A stretch of DNA of 64,000 bases from Methylobacterium sp. J-078 (GCF_022829285.1 NZ_JAKSYI010000055.1:124001-188000), one strand, 5' to 3'; numbered from the stretch's first letter, positions 1 to 9,672 are shown. Made by a program: numbers and translations. Notes: generated from the sequence alone by a model not told the origin.

Positions 1-133
1 GGACTACAACGTGCAGAACGTCGCCTTCGCGGGCGTCGCCGACAGCAGCGCAGACATCGTCTCGGTGGGCTTCCGCTACATCTTCGGCGAGCCGGCGGTC
101 GCCGCCCCGGCGCCGATCGTGCGCAAGTTCTGA
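1..133 (+). CDS. C-terminus of an outer-membrane beta-barrel protein (partial)
   Basis: Only the last 43 codons lie in the window, in the frame starting at base 2 and ending in TGA at 131-133. They read through a final beta-strand motif VGFRYIFG, then a short Ala/Pro-rich tail ending in RKF. An aromatic, alternating last strand is typical of small porin-like or Omp25/RopB-type beta-barrels of alphaproteobacteria. The start and most of the barrel are outside the window, so the exact subfamily cannot be given. It converges on the MFS gene that follows. Confidence 0.6.
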   Translation, partial: DYNVQNVAFAGVADSSADIVSVGFRYIFGEPAVAAPAPIVRKF

Positions 134-158
134 GTACGCTCAGGGCCCCTCCGCGCCG

Positions 159-1397
159 TCAGCGTCGCGGCGCGGCCGGCGCGAGGCTGCTCGACAGGAC
201 GAGCATGACGGGCACGGCGGCGAGCGCGGTTGCCGCCGCCGCCAGCATCGCGGCCCGCGGTCCCACCGCATCCCCGAGGGGGCCGTAGAGCAGCGGGGCC
301 GCAAGCGCGCTGCCGCCCAGCGTCCAGGTGTAGAAGACCGCGAAGGCCCGCTGGACCTGCCCGCCGGGCGCGAGTTCCGGCACCGTGCCGTAGAGGACGG
401 ACGAGGTCCCGTTCAGCATCACGCCGAGCACCGGCAGCACGGCGAGGACCGGGGCGAGCGGCAGCAGGATCACGGCGAGGATCGCGAGCGCCGTGCCGGT
501 CTCGGTCAGCACCACCGTGCGCGTCACGCCGAGGCGCTCGCCGAGCCGTCCGCAGACCGCCTTGCCCAGCGCGCCGCCGACGAAGACGGCCGAGAGCGCG
601 AAGCCGACCGTCGTCAAACCGGCACCCTTCTGTTGGAGCAGGAACGGCAGGTAGAGCAGGAAGGCCGGGCGCGCGGCGTTGTCGAGGATGCCGATGGCCA
701 CCAGCAGGGGAAATCCGCGCGCCGGTTCCGCGCGTGAATCCCCGGTGCCTGAGGCGGGCGAGGTCCGCGCCGCCGCTTCGGAGCGCGCACCGGGATCGCG
801 GGGCAGGAGCCACGGCAGGCTCGCGGCGACCGCGACGCCGAGCGCCGCGATCAGCCACAGGGCAGTGCGCCAATCCGTCAGCGTCAGCAGGAGGCCGACG
901 AGGGGCGGCACGCTCGCTTTGCCGAGGTCGCCCGTGAAGTTGTAGGTCCCGAGGGGCCCACGGGCGTTGCGGCCGTATGCCCGGGCGATCAGCGTGGAGG
1001 CGAGGGGATGCTGGGTGCTGCTGCCCGTGCCCCCGAGGGTCAGCGCGACGCTGAGGCCGATCAGCGAACCGGAGATACCCGCGAGGGCGTAACCGGCGGC
1101 GCTGAGCAGGGTGCCGAGGATCAGCACCGTCCGCACACCGAGGCGTTCCGCGAGGCGGCTCGCCGGCATCTGCAGGGCGGCGAGCGCGCCGTTGTAGAGG
1201 CTCCGCAGCAGGGCGAGGGCCGCGAAGCCGAGGCCGAATTCCGCCTGCCAGACCGGAAGCAGCACGTAGATGAGATCCGTGTAGCCGTCGTGCAGGGCGT
1301 GGTTGATGCCGACGCCGATCAGCGTGCGGCGGGTCTCGGGCGGGCTTGCGGGTTCGAGGGACGGGCGCGGCGATGTCAGGTCCGGTGCGAGCGGCAT
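159..1397 (-). CDS. MFS transporter, fosmidomycin-resistance (Fsr) type
   Basis: About 412 residues with roughly 12 hydrophobic segments, the normal size for a major facilitator. The N-terminal block with HALHDGYTDLIYVLLPVWQ is characteristic of the Fsr/fosmidomycin-resistance family, proton-driven drug exporters of the inner membrane. The open frame extends upstream to 1490, but the ATG at 1395-1397 (MPLAPDL) gives a family-like N-terminus and the 31-residue extension looks non-coding. The real substrate is unknown; the Fsr label rests on family resemblance. It is transcribed away from phaC and converges on the outer-membrane gene. Confidence 0.8.
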   Translation of the reverse strand: MPLAPDLTSPRPSLEPASPPETRRTLIGVGINHALHDGYTDLIYVLLPVWQAEFGLGFAALALLRSLYNGALAALQMPASRLAERLGVRTVLILGTLLSAAGYALAGISGSLIGLSVALTLGGTGSSTQHPLASTLIARAYGRNARGPLGTYNFTGDLGKASVPPLVGLLLTLTDWRTALWLIAALGVAVAASLPWLLPRDPGARSEAAARTSPASGTGDSRAEPARGFPLLVAIGILDNAARPAFLLYLPFLLQQKGAGLTTVGFALSAVFVGGALGKAVCGRLGERLGVTRTVVLTETGTALAILAVILLPLAPVLAVLPVLGVMLNGTSSVLYGTVPELAPGGQVQRAFAVFYTWTLGGSALAAPLLYGPLGDAVGPRAAMLAAAATALAAVPVMLVLSSSLAPAAPRR

Positions 1398-1527
1398 GCA
1401 GGCGCTTTCTATTTTTGCCGGCTCAAGATCGCGCCCGAGGGCCCGATTGGCAAACGCTTGGCCAGCAGGCGACCCGACGGCCCGAATCACGCTCGCGGGG
1501 AGCCGATGGGACCGGCCGGCGACCGGC

Positions 1528-1992
1528 TCACACCGCCGGCACCGGTCCCGTCAGGCGTTTCACGTAGAAGATGCGGTCGTGGCCGGGCGGGTAATCCGTG
1601 ATCCGCCCGCATTCCGAAAAACCCAGGCGCTCGTAGAAGGCCGGCGCCTGGAAGGTCCAGGTGTCGAGCCAGATGCCGGCGAGCCCGCGCCGCCGCGCCG
1701 CGTCCTCGGCCAGCGCCATCACACGGCGTCCGAGGCCCTGGCCCCGTGCGGGACCGAGGGCGAGCAGTTCGACGAACAGCATGCCGTAACCGGTGCGGCC
1801 CCAAAGGCCGCCGACGATGGCTCCCCCCGCATCGCGAACCGTGACCGCGAACAGGTCCCAGTTGCCCCCGGGCACCTGGGCTTCGTTGTACGCGACGAGT
1901 GGCGCCAGGATGTCGGCACGCATGGCTGGGTCCGGCTCCGCTTCCAGCCGCAGGGTCCAGTCCGTGCCGCTCGGGCCTTCGTGGCCGCTCAC
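1528..1992 (-). CDS. GNAT-family N-acetyltransferase
   Basis: 154 residues. The acetyl-CoA-binding motif A is visible as [18 protein letters not shown], followed by the C-terminal [16 protein letters not shown] strand-helix common to GNAT enzymes. The start is chosen as the GTG at 1990-1992, whose last bases overlap the TGA stop of phaC (GTGA), so translation is probably coupled to PHA synthase. The long open frame running antisense-like through phaC upstream is a high-GC shadow. The acceptor is unknown; position alone does not show a role in PHA metabolism. Confidence 0.8.
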   Translation of the reverse strand: MSGHEGPSGTDWTLRLEAEPDPAMRADILAPLVAYNEAQVPGGNWDLFAVTVRDAGGAIVGGLWGRTGYGMLFVELLALGPARGQGLGRRVMALAEDAARRRGLAGIWLDTWTFQAPAFYERLGFSECGRITDYPPGHDRIFYVKRLTGPVPAV

Positions 1993-3794
1993 GCCTTCAT
2001 GCGCACATAAGTGCCGGGGGCCGGGCCGAGGGAGGCGAGGCCGCCCTCGCCCGGCACCCGCGCCGGCACCCGAGCGGGCGCCTGATGCTCCAGCCACTGG
2101 AACCAGTAGGGCCACCAGGACCCCTTGGTCTCGGAGGCGGCCGCCACCCAATCCTCGAACCGGCCGGTGGCCGGACCGCCGGTCCAGAAGCCGTATTTCG
2201 GCTTGGCGGGCGGGTTCACGACCCCGGCGATGTGGCCGGAACCGGCCAGCACGTAGTCGACCGGCCCGCCGAACTTCGAGGAACCCTCGAACACCGACAG
2301 GGCGGGCGCGATGTGGTCCTCCTTGGTGGCGAGGTTGAAGATCGGGATCTTCACCTTCTTCAGGTCCAGGCGCACGTTGCCGAGGATCATCTTGCCCTGC
2401 GCGAGCGTGTTGTCGAGGTAGCAGTTGCGCAGGTAGAACGAGTGGTTGGCCGCCGGCATCCGGGTCGAATCGGCGTTCCAGTACAGGAGGTCGAAGGCCA
2501 TCGGCGCCTGACCCTTCACGTAGTTGTTGACCACGTAGGACCAGATCAGGTCGTTGGGGCGCAGCATGTTGAAGGCGGTGGCCATGCCGGTGCCCTCGAG
2601 GTAGCCCCGCTTCTGCATCCGCGACTCGATCAGGCGGATCTGGTCCTCGTCGGCGAACACCTTGAGATCGCCCGCATGGGTGAAGTCGACCTGCGTCGTC
2701 AGGAAGGTGGCGCTCTTGATGCGCTTGTTGCCGGTGGCCGCCTGCATCGCCAGGGTGACGGCCAGCAGGGTGCCGCCCACGCAGTAGCCCGCCGCCGCGA
2801 CCTCGCTCTCGCCCGTGGCGACACCGATGGCGTCGATGGCGGTCTCGATGCCCTCCCGCATGTAGCTCTCGAAGTCCTTGTCGGCGTGCCGCGCGTCCGG
2901 GTTGACCCAGGAGATGCAGAACACCGTCAGCCCCTGGGAGACCATCCAGGCGATCAGGCTCTTCGCGGGGTTGAGGTCGAGGATGTAGAACTTGTTGATC
3001 CAGGGCGGGACGATGAGGAACGGGCGCTTGAGCACCGTCTCGGTGGTCGGCGCGTACTGGATCAGCTCCATCAGGTCGTTGCGGAACACCACTTCGCCCG
3101 GCGTCACCGCCACGTTGACGCCAACCTCGAAGCCGGCACCCGGATCGGTCTGGCGCACGCGGAGCTGGCCCTGGCCGGCCTCTATGTCCTCGGCGAGCAT
3201 CTTCATGCCGCGAACCAGGTTGGCGCCATTCTCCTTCAGGGTGTGCCGGATCAGTTCCGGGTTGGTCATCACGAAGTTCGAGGGCGAGAGCGCCCCTGAG
3301 ATCTGGCGCAGGTAGAACTGCGCCTTGTGCCGGGTGTGCTCGTCGATGCCCTCGGCCTCGTCGACCAGGGTCTCCGCCCAGCGGGAGGTGATGAGGTAGC
3401 TCTGCTTGATGAAGTCGAAGATCGGGTTGGTGGACCATTCCGCGTGGGCGAAGCGGTTGTCCTTCGGCTCGGGCTGGGCCACGGGCGAGGCGTCCTCGCC
3501 CTGCAGGCGCTGCCAGGTCGAGCCCCACAGGGTGATGAAAGCCTCGCTGAGCCGGGTCTGGGCCTCGACGGTCTTCTTCGGGTCGGCGAGCCAGGTCTCG
3601 GCGACGCTGCCGAGGGTGCGGACCACGTCCTTGACCTCCTCCGGCGGCTCGACGGGCGGGACCACGAGGGCGTCGGGGGTGGCGACGGGTTTCATGTAGC
3701 GTGAAGCCGCGCGCCCGAACTCCTCGACCAGCAGGCTCGCGTTGCGGGACAGGGCCTCGATATCGGGCAGCGGCGTCGTCCGTTCGGTCGTCAC
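1989..3794 (-). CDS. phaC: Class I poly(3-hydroxyalkanoate) synthase
   Basis: Polymerises 3-hydroxyacyl-CoA into polyhydroxyalkanoate on the surface of storage granules. About 601 residues, the usual class I length, and strongly similar to the Methylobacterium PhaC sequence I remember throughout. An N-terminal helical domain precedes an alpha/beta hydrolase core. The lipase-like box is GYCVGG with catalytic Cys near residue 338; the catalytic Asp lies in KEDHIAPA and the His in GSGHIAGV. I chose the GTG at 3792-3794 (VTTERTT) because it matches the family N-terminus and has GGGGAG about 10 bases upstream. An open frame continues to 3848 but carries no family signal. Its stop overlaps the start of the GNAT gene by four bases. 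No beta-ketothiolase/reductase pair (phaA, phaB) is adjacent. Confidence 0.96.
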   Translation of the reverse strand: MTTERTTPLPDIEALSRNASLLVEEFGRAASRYMKPVATPDALVVPPVEPPEEVKDVVRTLGSVAETWLADPKKTVEAQTRLSEAFITLWGSTWQRLQGEDASPVAQPEPKDNRFAHAEWSTNPIFDFIKQSYLITSRWAETLVDEAEGIDEHTRHKAQFYLRQISGALSPSNFVMTNPELIRHTLKENGANLVRGMKMLAEDIEAGQGQLRVRQTDPGAGFEVGVNVAVTPGEVVFRNDLMELIQYAPTTETVLKRPFLIVPPWINKFYILDLNPAKSLIAWMVSQGLTVFCISWVNPDARHADKDFESYMREGIETAIDAIGVATGESEVAAAGYCVGGTLLAVTLAMQAATGNKRIKSATFLTTQVDFTHAGDLKVFADEDQIRLIESRMQKRGYLEGTGMATAFNMLRPNDLIWSYVVNNYVKGQAPMAFDLLYWNADSTRMPAANHSFYLRNCYLDNTLAQGKMILGNVRLDLKKVKIPIFNLATKEDHIAPALSVFEGSSKFGGPVDYVLAGSGHIAGVVNPPAKPKYGFWTGGPATGRFEDWVAAASETKGSWWPYWFQWLEHQAPARVPARVPGEGGLASLGPAPGTYVRMKA

Positions 3795-3938
3795 GCGTGC
3801 ATTTCTCCCCGTTCCGGCTCGGTCCCTTCGCCGCGCGACGCCTGCCACACGGCCCTGGGGAGCCTCGTTTCCGACAAATTAACGCGCCATCGCGCAGTTC
3901 CGCCAGAGCGCCCGTCCTCGAATCGGCCCACCGCCCCC

Positions 3939-4277
3939 ATGTCCCGGCTTCACAACCCTCAGTTTGTCGCTGCCCTGGCCGCCGTCGCGCTCCTCGGCGG
4001 CTGTTCCGGCGACCTGAACCCCATGCGCATGGCCTACGGCACCGGCGAGGCCGGGCCGCCGGCCAAGACGCCCGACTTCGTGGCCCAGTCCCGGCGCGGC
4101 GGCGGCGACTTCATGCCCGTGGGCGTCTCCGCCCCGGCCCGGCCCGTGCGGGCGAAGTCCGCCGAGGGCACCAAGGCCCTGGAGGACGAGCTGATGGCCG
4201 CGCGCGGCCGCAACGAGGCCAAGGGCCGCTCCGCCGAGAGCGCCGCCGGCAAGACCGGGCAGGCCCCCAAGCCCTGA
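3939..4277 (+). CDS. Small predicted lipoprotein, function unknown
   Basis: 112 residues. The N-terminus is a short basic stretch, a hydrophobic core and the lipobox LLGGC, so the mature protein should be lipid-anchored at a Cys near residue 22. The rest is Gly/Ala/Lys-rich, hydrophilic and low in predicted structure, ending in Lys-Pro. No domain recognised. It is divergent from phaC, with a 144-base intergenic region carrying an AT-rich spot (AAATTAACG) that could hold promoters for both genes. Confidence 0.7.
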   Translation: MSRLHNPQFVAALAAVALLGGCSGDLNPMRMAYGTGEAGPPAKTPDFVAQSRRGGGDFMPVGVSAPARPVRAKSAEGTKALEDELMAARGRNEAKGRSAESAAGKTGQAPKP

Positions 4278-4520
4278 GCCGTGCAGATATCGTTCGGCGC
4301 CGTGGCACAAAACTGCTAGACACGGGGCAGACGTGCGAATTCACCGACGGTCTCGCGCGGCGAGTGCGTCGGCGACGGCCGGATGCCACCCGAGGGACAT
4401 CCGGTCTAGACCACGTCTCCGTCTCGGGGCGATGACAGTTCCGCGCGATCAGGCACGCCACGCGCACCCAACCTCGTGCTCTCGGACCGAAATTCTTATC
4501 CCCCGGACATTGTGAAGGCC

Positions 4521-5738
4521 ATGACCGACTTCCACCGCATCAAGCGCCTGCCCCCCTACGTGTTCGAGCAGGTGAACCGGATCAAGGCTCAGGCTCGCGC
4601 CAACGGCGCCGACATCATCGACCTCGGCATGGGCAACCCGGACCTCGACGCGCCGAAGCACGTCATCGCCAAGCTGGTGGAGACCGCCGGCCGTCCGCGC
4701 ACGGACCGCTATTCCGCCTCGAAGGGCATCGCGGGCCTGCGCCGCGCCCAGGCCGGCTACTACAAGCGCCGCTTCGGGGTCAGCCTGAACCCCGACACCC
4801 AGGTGGTGGCGACGCTGGGCTCGAAGGAGGGCTTCGCCAACATGGCCCAGGCGATCACGGCGCCGGGCGACGTGGTGCTGGTGCCGAACCCGAGCTACCC
4901 GATCCACGCCTTCGGCTTCCTCATGGCCGGCGGCGTCATCCGCTCCGTGCCGGCCGAGCCGACGCCCGCTTTCTTCCCGGCGGTGGAACGGGCGATGCAG
5001 CACTCGATCCCCAAGCCCGTGGCGATCGTTGTCTGCTACCCCTCGAACCCGACCGCCTACGTGGCGAGCCTCGATTTCTACCGGGACCTCGTCGCCTTCG
5101 CCAAGCGCCACGAAATTATCATCCTGTCGGACCTCGCCTACGCGGAGGTCTACTTCGACGGCGAGCCGCCGCCCTCCGTGTTGGAGGTGCCGGGCGCCAT
5201 CGACTGCACGGTGGAGTTCTCGTCCCTGTCGAAGACCTTCTCCATGGCCGGCTGGCGCATGGGCTTCGCGGTGGGCAACGAGCGCCTGCTCGCGGCCCTG
5301 ACGCGCGTGAAATCCTACCTCGATTACGGGGCCTTCACGCCGATCCAGGTCGCCGCCACGGCCGCCCTGAATGGGCCGGAGGACTGCATCGTGGAGATGC
5401 GCGGGATCTACAAGAAGCGCCGCGACGCGCTGATCGAATCCTTCGGCAAGACCGGCTGGAAGATTCCGACCCCCTCCGCCTCGATGTTCGCCTGGGTGCC
5501 GATTCCGGAGAAGTACCAGGCCCTCGGCAGCCTCGAATTCTCCAAGCTCCTGCTGGAGAAGTCCGACGTCGCGGTGGCGCCCGGCATCGGCTTCGGCGAG
5601 CACGGCGACAACTACGTCCGCATCGCGCTGGTGGAGAACGAGCAGCGCATCCGGCAGGCCGCGCGCAACATCCGCCGGTTCTTCGAGACCTCGGACAAGA
5701 CCCTGCACAACGTCGTGCCGCTCTCCAAGGCCGGCTGA
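4521..5738 (+). CDS. PLP-dependent class I/II aminotransferase (AlaC / LL-DAP aminotransferase-like)
   Basis: 405 residues from the ATG at 4521, which gives the family start MTDFHRIKRLPPYVFEQ; the frame is open to a GTG at 4476. Fold-type I aminotransferase signatures are complete: CYPSNPTA (Asn near 176), SDLAYAE (Asp near 204 and Tyr near 207), the PLP-binding Lys in SSLSKTFSMAGWRMGF (near 238), and the carboxylate-binding Arg near the C-terminus (NYVRIALVENEQRI). Close alphaproteobacterial relatives are annotated either as alanine transaminase AlaC or LL-diaminopimelate aminotransferase. I cannot separate these by sequence alone. Likely cytoplasmic, in amino-acid metabolism. Confidence 0.9.
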   Translation: MTDFHRIKRLPPYVFEQVNRIKAQARANGADIIDLGMGNPDLDAPKHVIAKLVETAGRPRTDRYSASKGIAGLRRAQAGYYKRRFGVSLNPDTQVVATLGSKEGFANMAQAITAPGDVVLVPNPSYPIHAFGFLMAGGVIRSVPAEPTPAFFPAVERAMQHSIPKPVAIVVCYPSNPTAYVASLDFYRDLVAFAKRHEIIILSDLAYAEVYFDGEPPPSVLEVPGAIDCTVEFSSLSKTFSMAGWRMGFAVGNERLLAALTRVKSYLDYGAFTPIQVAATAALNGPEDCIVEMRGIYKKRRDALIESFGKTGWKIPTPSASMFAWVPIPEKYQALGSLEFSKLLLEKSDVAVAPGIGFGEHGDNYVRIALVENEQRIRQAARNIRRFFETSDKTLHNVVPLSKAG

Positions 5739-5889
5739 GGCGGCGAGCGGCCGTTGTTGCGGCCGGGAGACAGCCGCCCGCAAAGCGGCGCGGGCCGACC
5801 CGGCGCGCTTGTCACGGGCCGGCCCGGTCCGCAGGGTCGGGACGAGGCCGCGCCGCATCGGTGGCCGGCGGTTGAGGCCCGAGGATCGT

Positions 5890-6117
5890 ATGCGTGGTTC
5901 GATGATGCGTGGTTTGACGCTCGCCGCCGCCCTGGCGCTGGCCGGGACCGCTGGCGCCTGCGCCCCGAAGCCCATCGTCGCCCGCGACCCGGTGCCCGCA
6001 CCGGCCCCGGGCGTCGGCTATGCCTGCGATTCCCGCCCGACCGTGCTCAACGCGTTCCAGACCGCGTGCGAGCCGCTCCTGCGCGAGCCCCAGGTGGTCG
6101 TGCGGGCCAAGGGCTGA
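5890..6117 (+). CDS. Small secreted or lipid-anchored protein, function unknown
   Basis: 75 residues from the ATG at 5890, with GAGGAT just upstream. It has an N-terminal signal (MRGLTLAAALALAGTAGAC) with a weak lipobox-like AGAC, then a Pro-rich linker and a short mature region with two more Cys residues (YACDSRP and FQTACEP) that could form a disulfide. Nothing in the family databases I know is obvious from it. It follows the aminotransferase by about 150 bases and may share its transcript. Confidence 0.6.
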   Translation: MRGSMMRGLTLAAALALAGTAGACAPKPIVARDPVPAPAPGVGYACDSRPTVLNAFQTACEPLLREPQVVVRAKG

Positions 6118-6269
6118 CCAAGCGCTGACGCCCGGCCGCCCGTGTGATTAGGCGTGGATGCCGCAAAGCTGCGGCGCCCCGGCCACGGACAAGACCCCCG
6201 CGTTCGGCCATAATGAGGCCGGGCGCGTCTCCACAGACCCAGGCTGCCCGCCGGAGTGCCTTCGTGCTG

Positions 6270-6593
6270 ATGACCTTGCGAACCGTCCTCGCCACCGGCC
6301 TGATCGGTCTCGGGCTGACCTGCGCGGCCAGCGCCCAGACGCTGTTCCTCGGCGCCAACGGCCCGGTGGTACTGCCAACGAGCCCGTATTCGGGCCGTCC
6401 GGTGCCGGACGATCCGCGCGCCGTGCCGGTCCCGCACGTGATGAACGGCGGCGGCTTCGGCCTGACGGGCACGGACTATTACAGCGACAGCATCACCGAG
6501 GGTCCGCTCAACAAGCGCCACCGGCCCCGCGAATTCGTGCTGGCCCCGGCCCGGATCGGCCCGCAGGACTTCGTGCGTCCCGCACTTCCGTAG
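6270..6593 (+). CDS. Small periplasmic protein with signal peptide, function unknown
   Basis: 107 residues from the ATG at 6270, which has a GGAG about 13 bases upstream. The signal peptide is clear: MTLRTVLATGLIGLGLTC followed by an ASA-Q cleavage site. The mature part is about 85 residues, Pro/Gly-rich and lacking Cys, with no recognised domain. The next gene converges, its stop only 6 bases away. The frame is open upstream to 6144, but that extension does not look coding. Confidence 0.6.
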   Translation: MTLRTVLATGLIGLGLTCAASAQTLFLGANGPVVLPTSPYSGRPVPDDPRAVPVPHVMNGGGFGLTGTDYYSDSITEGPLNKRHRPREFVLAPARIGPQDFVRPALP

Positions 6594-6599
6594 GCGGCG

Positions 6600-6977
6600 C
6601 TAGCCCCGCCGGTCGGCGAGGCGGGCGGCGAGGATGCCGCCCGCGTAGGCGACGAGGTTGAGGGGCGCGAAAACCCGACCGATCAGGAGCTTGCCGGCCA
6701 GCGTCAGCCGGAAAGCGTCGAGGCCGGGCATGTGCACCAGCCGGAAGAACTCCACCGCCACCGCGATCAGGGCCGCCAGCGCCACGATGCGCCGGCGCGG
6801 ATGCGGCAGGACCAGCCCGACGGTTCCGTAGACCATCGCGCCCCAGAGCACCGAGCCGCCCCACTTCGTCACGCACCACGGCAGGCCGAGGGGCAAGAGA
6901 CGCAGGCTCAGGCCGGCGGCGATCGCCGCGACGGTGAAGGCCAGGAGGCGGAGCCGAACGCGCGCAGCGTGTGTCAT
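6600..6977 (-). CDS. DUF2809 family membrane protein
   Basis: 125 residues with three to four hydrophobic segments and the DUF2809 pattern: a GLPWCVTKWGGSVLWGAMVY core followed by VEFFRLVHMPGLDAFRLTLAGKLLIGR. The family consists of small integral membrane proteins without a known reaction. The start is the ATG at 6975-6977. It is divergent from prfB, with about 108 bases between the starts, and convergent with the small secreted protein at 6270-6593. Confidence 0.75.
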   Translation of the reverse strand: MTHAARVRLRLLAFTVAAIAAGLSLRLLPLGLPWCVTKWGGSVLWGAMVYGTVGLVLPHPRRRIVALAALIAVAVEFFRLVHMPGLDAFRLTLAGKLLIGRVFAPLNLVAYAGGILAARLADRRG

Positions 6978-7085
6978 CGGGTCAGCATTCCGGGGAGCGG
7001 GGCGGGGCCGCAGGCCGTTTACACCACCGGGGCGTCCCGGTATCACCCGGTCCCACACCCCGAAAACACGAGCCCGAAACACCAG

Positions 7086-8214
7086 ATGCGCGCCGAGATC
7101 GAACAACTCTCGGATGCCGCCAAGCAGTCGATCGGACTGCTGAGGAGGCATCTTTGACTGGGATACCGTCGAGAAACGCCTCGCGGAGCTGAACGCGGCT
7201 TCCGAGAACCCCGAACTCTGGAACGACGCCGAGGCGGCCCAGAAGGTCATGCGCGAGCGCACCCAGCTCGATGACGCCGTCAACGCGATCAAGAAGCTCT
7301 CCCAGGACCTCGAGGACGCTCACACGCTGATCGAGCTCGGCGAGATGGAGGGCGACGAGGCCAGCATCCAGGAAGGCGAGGCCGGCGTGCGCGCCGTCGA
7401 GAAGGAGGCCGCGCGCCGCCAGATCGAGACCCTGCTCTCCGGCGAGGCCGACGGCTTCGACACCTACCTCGAAGTGCATTCGGGCGCGGGCGGTACCGAG
7501 AGCCAGGACTGGGCCAACATGCTCCAGCGCATGTATGGCCGCTGGGCCGAGCGCCGGAAGTACAAGGTCGAGATCGTCGAGTGGTCGGACGGCGACGAGG
7601 CCGGGATCAAGGGCGCCACGCTCCTGATCAAGGGCCACAACGCCTATGGCTGGCTCAAGACCGAGTCGGGCGTACACCGGCTGGTGCGGATCTCGCCCTA
7701 CGATTCGAGCGCACGCCGCCACACCAGTTTCGCCAGCGTCTGGGTCTATCCCGTCATCGACGACCGGATCGAGATCGAGATCAAGGAATCCGACTGCCGC
7801 ATCGACACCTACCGGTCGTCGGGCGCGGGCGGCCAGCACGTGAACACCACCGATTCGGCGGTGCGCATCACCCACATTCCGACTGGCATCGTGGTGGCCT
7901 GCCAGCAGGAGCGCTCGCAGCACAAGAACCGCGCCACCGCCTGGAACATGCTGCGCGCCCGCATGTACGAGGCCGAGTTGAAGAAGCGGGAGGAGAAGGC
8001 CAGCGCCGAGGCCGCCGCCAAGACCGATATCGGCTGGGGCCACCAGATCCGAAGCTACGTCCTGCAGCCGTATCAGCTGGTCAAGGATCTGCGCACGGGC
8101 ACGCAATCGACGGACCCGGACGCGGTGCTGGACGGCTCCCTCGATCCGTTCATGGAAGCCTCCCTGGCCCAGCGGGTCTATGGCGGGGCGGATGTGGTGG
8201 AAGACATCGATTAG
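7086..8214 (+). CDS. prfB: Peptide chain release factor 2, expressed by programmed +1 frameshift
   Basis: RF2 releases the finished peptide at UGA and UAA stop codons. Translation starts at ATG 7086 and reads 23 codons to an in-frame TGA at 7155-7157. A +1 shift at CTT TGA C continues the frame to TAG at 8212-8214, giving a full-length protein of about 375 residues. The conserved GGQ motif that reaches the peptidyl-transferase centre is at residues 248-250. The stop-codon-reading tripeptide is SPY (in RISPYDS), not the SPF of E. coli; SPY is also what I recall in other alphaproteobacteria. The later part alone (from 7249) would lack the N-terminal helical domain, so the split frame must be joined for annotation. 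Confidence 0.96.
7143..7158 (+). promoter_or_regulatory. RF2 autoregulatory frameshift site
   Basis: AGGAGG at 7143-7148 is an internal Shine-Dalgarno-like stimulator, followed by a three-base spacer (CAT), the slippery CTT and the stop TGA with a following C. The spacing and the CTT-TGA-C order match the classical RF2 site. When RF2 is scarce, slow termination at this UGA favours the +1 shift, so the protein controls its own synthesis. Confidence 0.96.
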
Positions 8215-8260
8215 GGCGGATGCTCCTGGGTGACCCGCAAGCGGCAGCGGCCGGCGGAAC

Positions 8261-8299
8261 CACCCCCACCCCTAAACCCTCCCCACAAGGGGGAAGGGG
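8261..8299 (-). repeat. G/C-rich extragenic repeat, copy 1
   Basis: On the minus strand this reads CCCCTTCCCCCTTGTGGGG followed by AGGGTTTAGGGGTGGGGG. It is nearly the same as the copies at 19121-19160 and 19196-19240. It sits in the 100-base gap between the convergent prfB and M23 peptidase genes. Its internal CCCCTTG/CAAGGGG symmetry can form a hairpin, so it may also act as a terminator. Confidence 0.7.
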
Positions 8300-8314
8300 A
8301 TCGAGCCAGGCCAC

Positions 8315-9559
8315 TCAGAGCGCGTCGGCGACCCGCAGGAAGCGCTGCGGGTCCACTGGCTCGCCGTCGATCCGGGTCTCGTAATGCAGGTGGCTCCCCG
8401 TCGAGCGGCCGGTTGAGCCGACGCGGCCGACGATGTTGCCGGGCTCGACCCATTGACCGGGCGTGACGTCGAAGGCCGAGAGGTGGGCATAGCGGGTCAC
8501 CAGACCGTGGCCGTGGTCGACCTCCACCATGTTGCCGTAGCCGCCGTTGTAATCCGCCAGGGTCACGCGCCCGGCCGCCGTGGCGCGGGCCGGCTCCCCG
8601 GTCTCCGCCCGCATGTCCATGCCGGTGTGCATGGCGTAGCCGCGGGTGAACGGATCGAGGCGGGCGCCGAAGGTGCTGGACAGGCTGATCTCGCCGGAGA
8701 GGGGCCGGCGGATCGGTAGCGCGGCCGCGATGCGGCGCAGACGCGCCGTCTCGGCGAGGCTGCGCTGGGCCTGCGCCATCGCAGCGCCGAAGGCGTCGCC
8801 GGTCAGGGGCACGAGGGGACCGCCGAGGCCAGACTCCCGGCCTCGGTCCCGGCCGCGCTCGAAGCGGGCCGGGTCGAGGCCGAGGCGGGCGACGAGGCCG
8901 CGCAGGCGCTGGGCGCCCCGCCCGGCGCTCACGCCGATGCCGTCGAGGAGGTAGGTCTGGGCTTGGGCGAGGCCGTCGAGGCGCTTCTCCAGCACGGCCA
9001 TGTGGGTCTCGACGCTGCGGGTGGACTGGCGGCCCGGAATCGCATCGTCGCGGGTGCGCAGTTCCAGGGTCTCGGGCGTCGGGAAGGGCTTGGCGCCCGC
9101 GCCGCGCGGCGCCGGCTCGTCCGTGGCGGTCTCCTCGGCGACGGGCGAAGCAACCGGCAAGGCGAGCGGCGGAGCGACGCCCGGCTCACCCGCGAGGCCG
9201 GCGAGCTGCGCCTGCCGGGCTTCCAGGGCGGCCTGGCGCTGGCCGAGCTCCGCCATGCGCTGGGCGATGCGCTCGCGGACCGAGGCCTGTTCCAGGGCGG
9301 CCCGATCGAGCTGAAGGCGCAGGGCGCCGATCCGCTCCTCGTAGCCGTACTGGAGGGCGCTCTGCTGCGAGACGAAGCGGGCCAGCACCTCGTCGTGGAA
9401 GACGAGGTAGTAGGTCGCCCCGCCGGCCCAGAGGGTGGCCAGGGCCAGCGCTCCGGCCATGAGGCGCGGGCGCAGGGACGCGGCGGGAACCGGCGGACGG
9501 ACCGCCTTGGCGCTGGACGGTCGAGGGGAGGTTCTCATGGGACGGGTGACCTGATCCAC
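8315..9559 (-). CDS. M23-family murein metallopeptidase with coiled coil
   Basis: About 414 residues. It has an N-terminal membrane anchor (about residues 30-52), a long helical region rich in Glu/Arg/Gln (EERIGALRLQLDRAALEQ), and a C-terminal LytM/M23 domain. The zinc-site motifs are complete: MHTGMDM supplies His and Asp, and GSHLHYE supplies the HxH. The YAHLS segment carries the extra conserved His. The family cleaves peptidoglycan cross-links or, when degenerate, activates amidases as EnvC does; an intact site suggests catalysis. Two starts are possible: GTG 9557-9559, with AAGGTGG close upstream, or ATG 9536-9538, seven residues later. Ends convergently with prfB. Confidence 0.88.
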   Translation of the reverse strand: MDQVTRPMRTSPRPSSAKAVRPPVPAASLRPRLMAGALALATLWAGGATYYLVFHDEVLARFVSQQSALQYGYEERIGALRLQLDRAALEQASVRERIAQRMAELGQRQAALEARQAQLAGLAGEPGVAPPLALPVASPVAEETATDEPAPRGAGAKPFPTPETLELRTRDDAIPGRQSTRSVETHMAVLEKRLDGLAQAQTYLLDGIGVSAGRGAQRLRGLVARLGLDPARFERGRDRGRESGLGGPLVPLTGDAFGAAMAQAQRSLAETARLRRIAAALPIRRPLSGEISLSSTFGARLDPFTRGYAMHTGMDMRAETGEPARATAAGRVTLADYNGGYGNMVEVDHGHGLVTRYAHLSAFDVTPGQWVEPGNIVGRVGSTGRSTGSHLHYETRIDGEPVDPQRFLRVADAL

Positions 9560-9672
9560 CGCGCCACCTTGCCGGAATCAGAGTTAACGAACCGCCAAAA
9601 GAGCGCGAAACGCCAAGAGCGCGCGAGCCGCCGAGGGGGCGGGACCCCGTGGGCTCCCTGGGCGACCAGGCG

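Noticed and set aside
1528..3528. 666-codon minus-strand frame taken as one protein
   Set aside because: Only its last 154 codons resemble a protein family (GNAT). The rest is a shifted reading of phaC.
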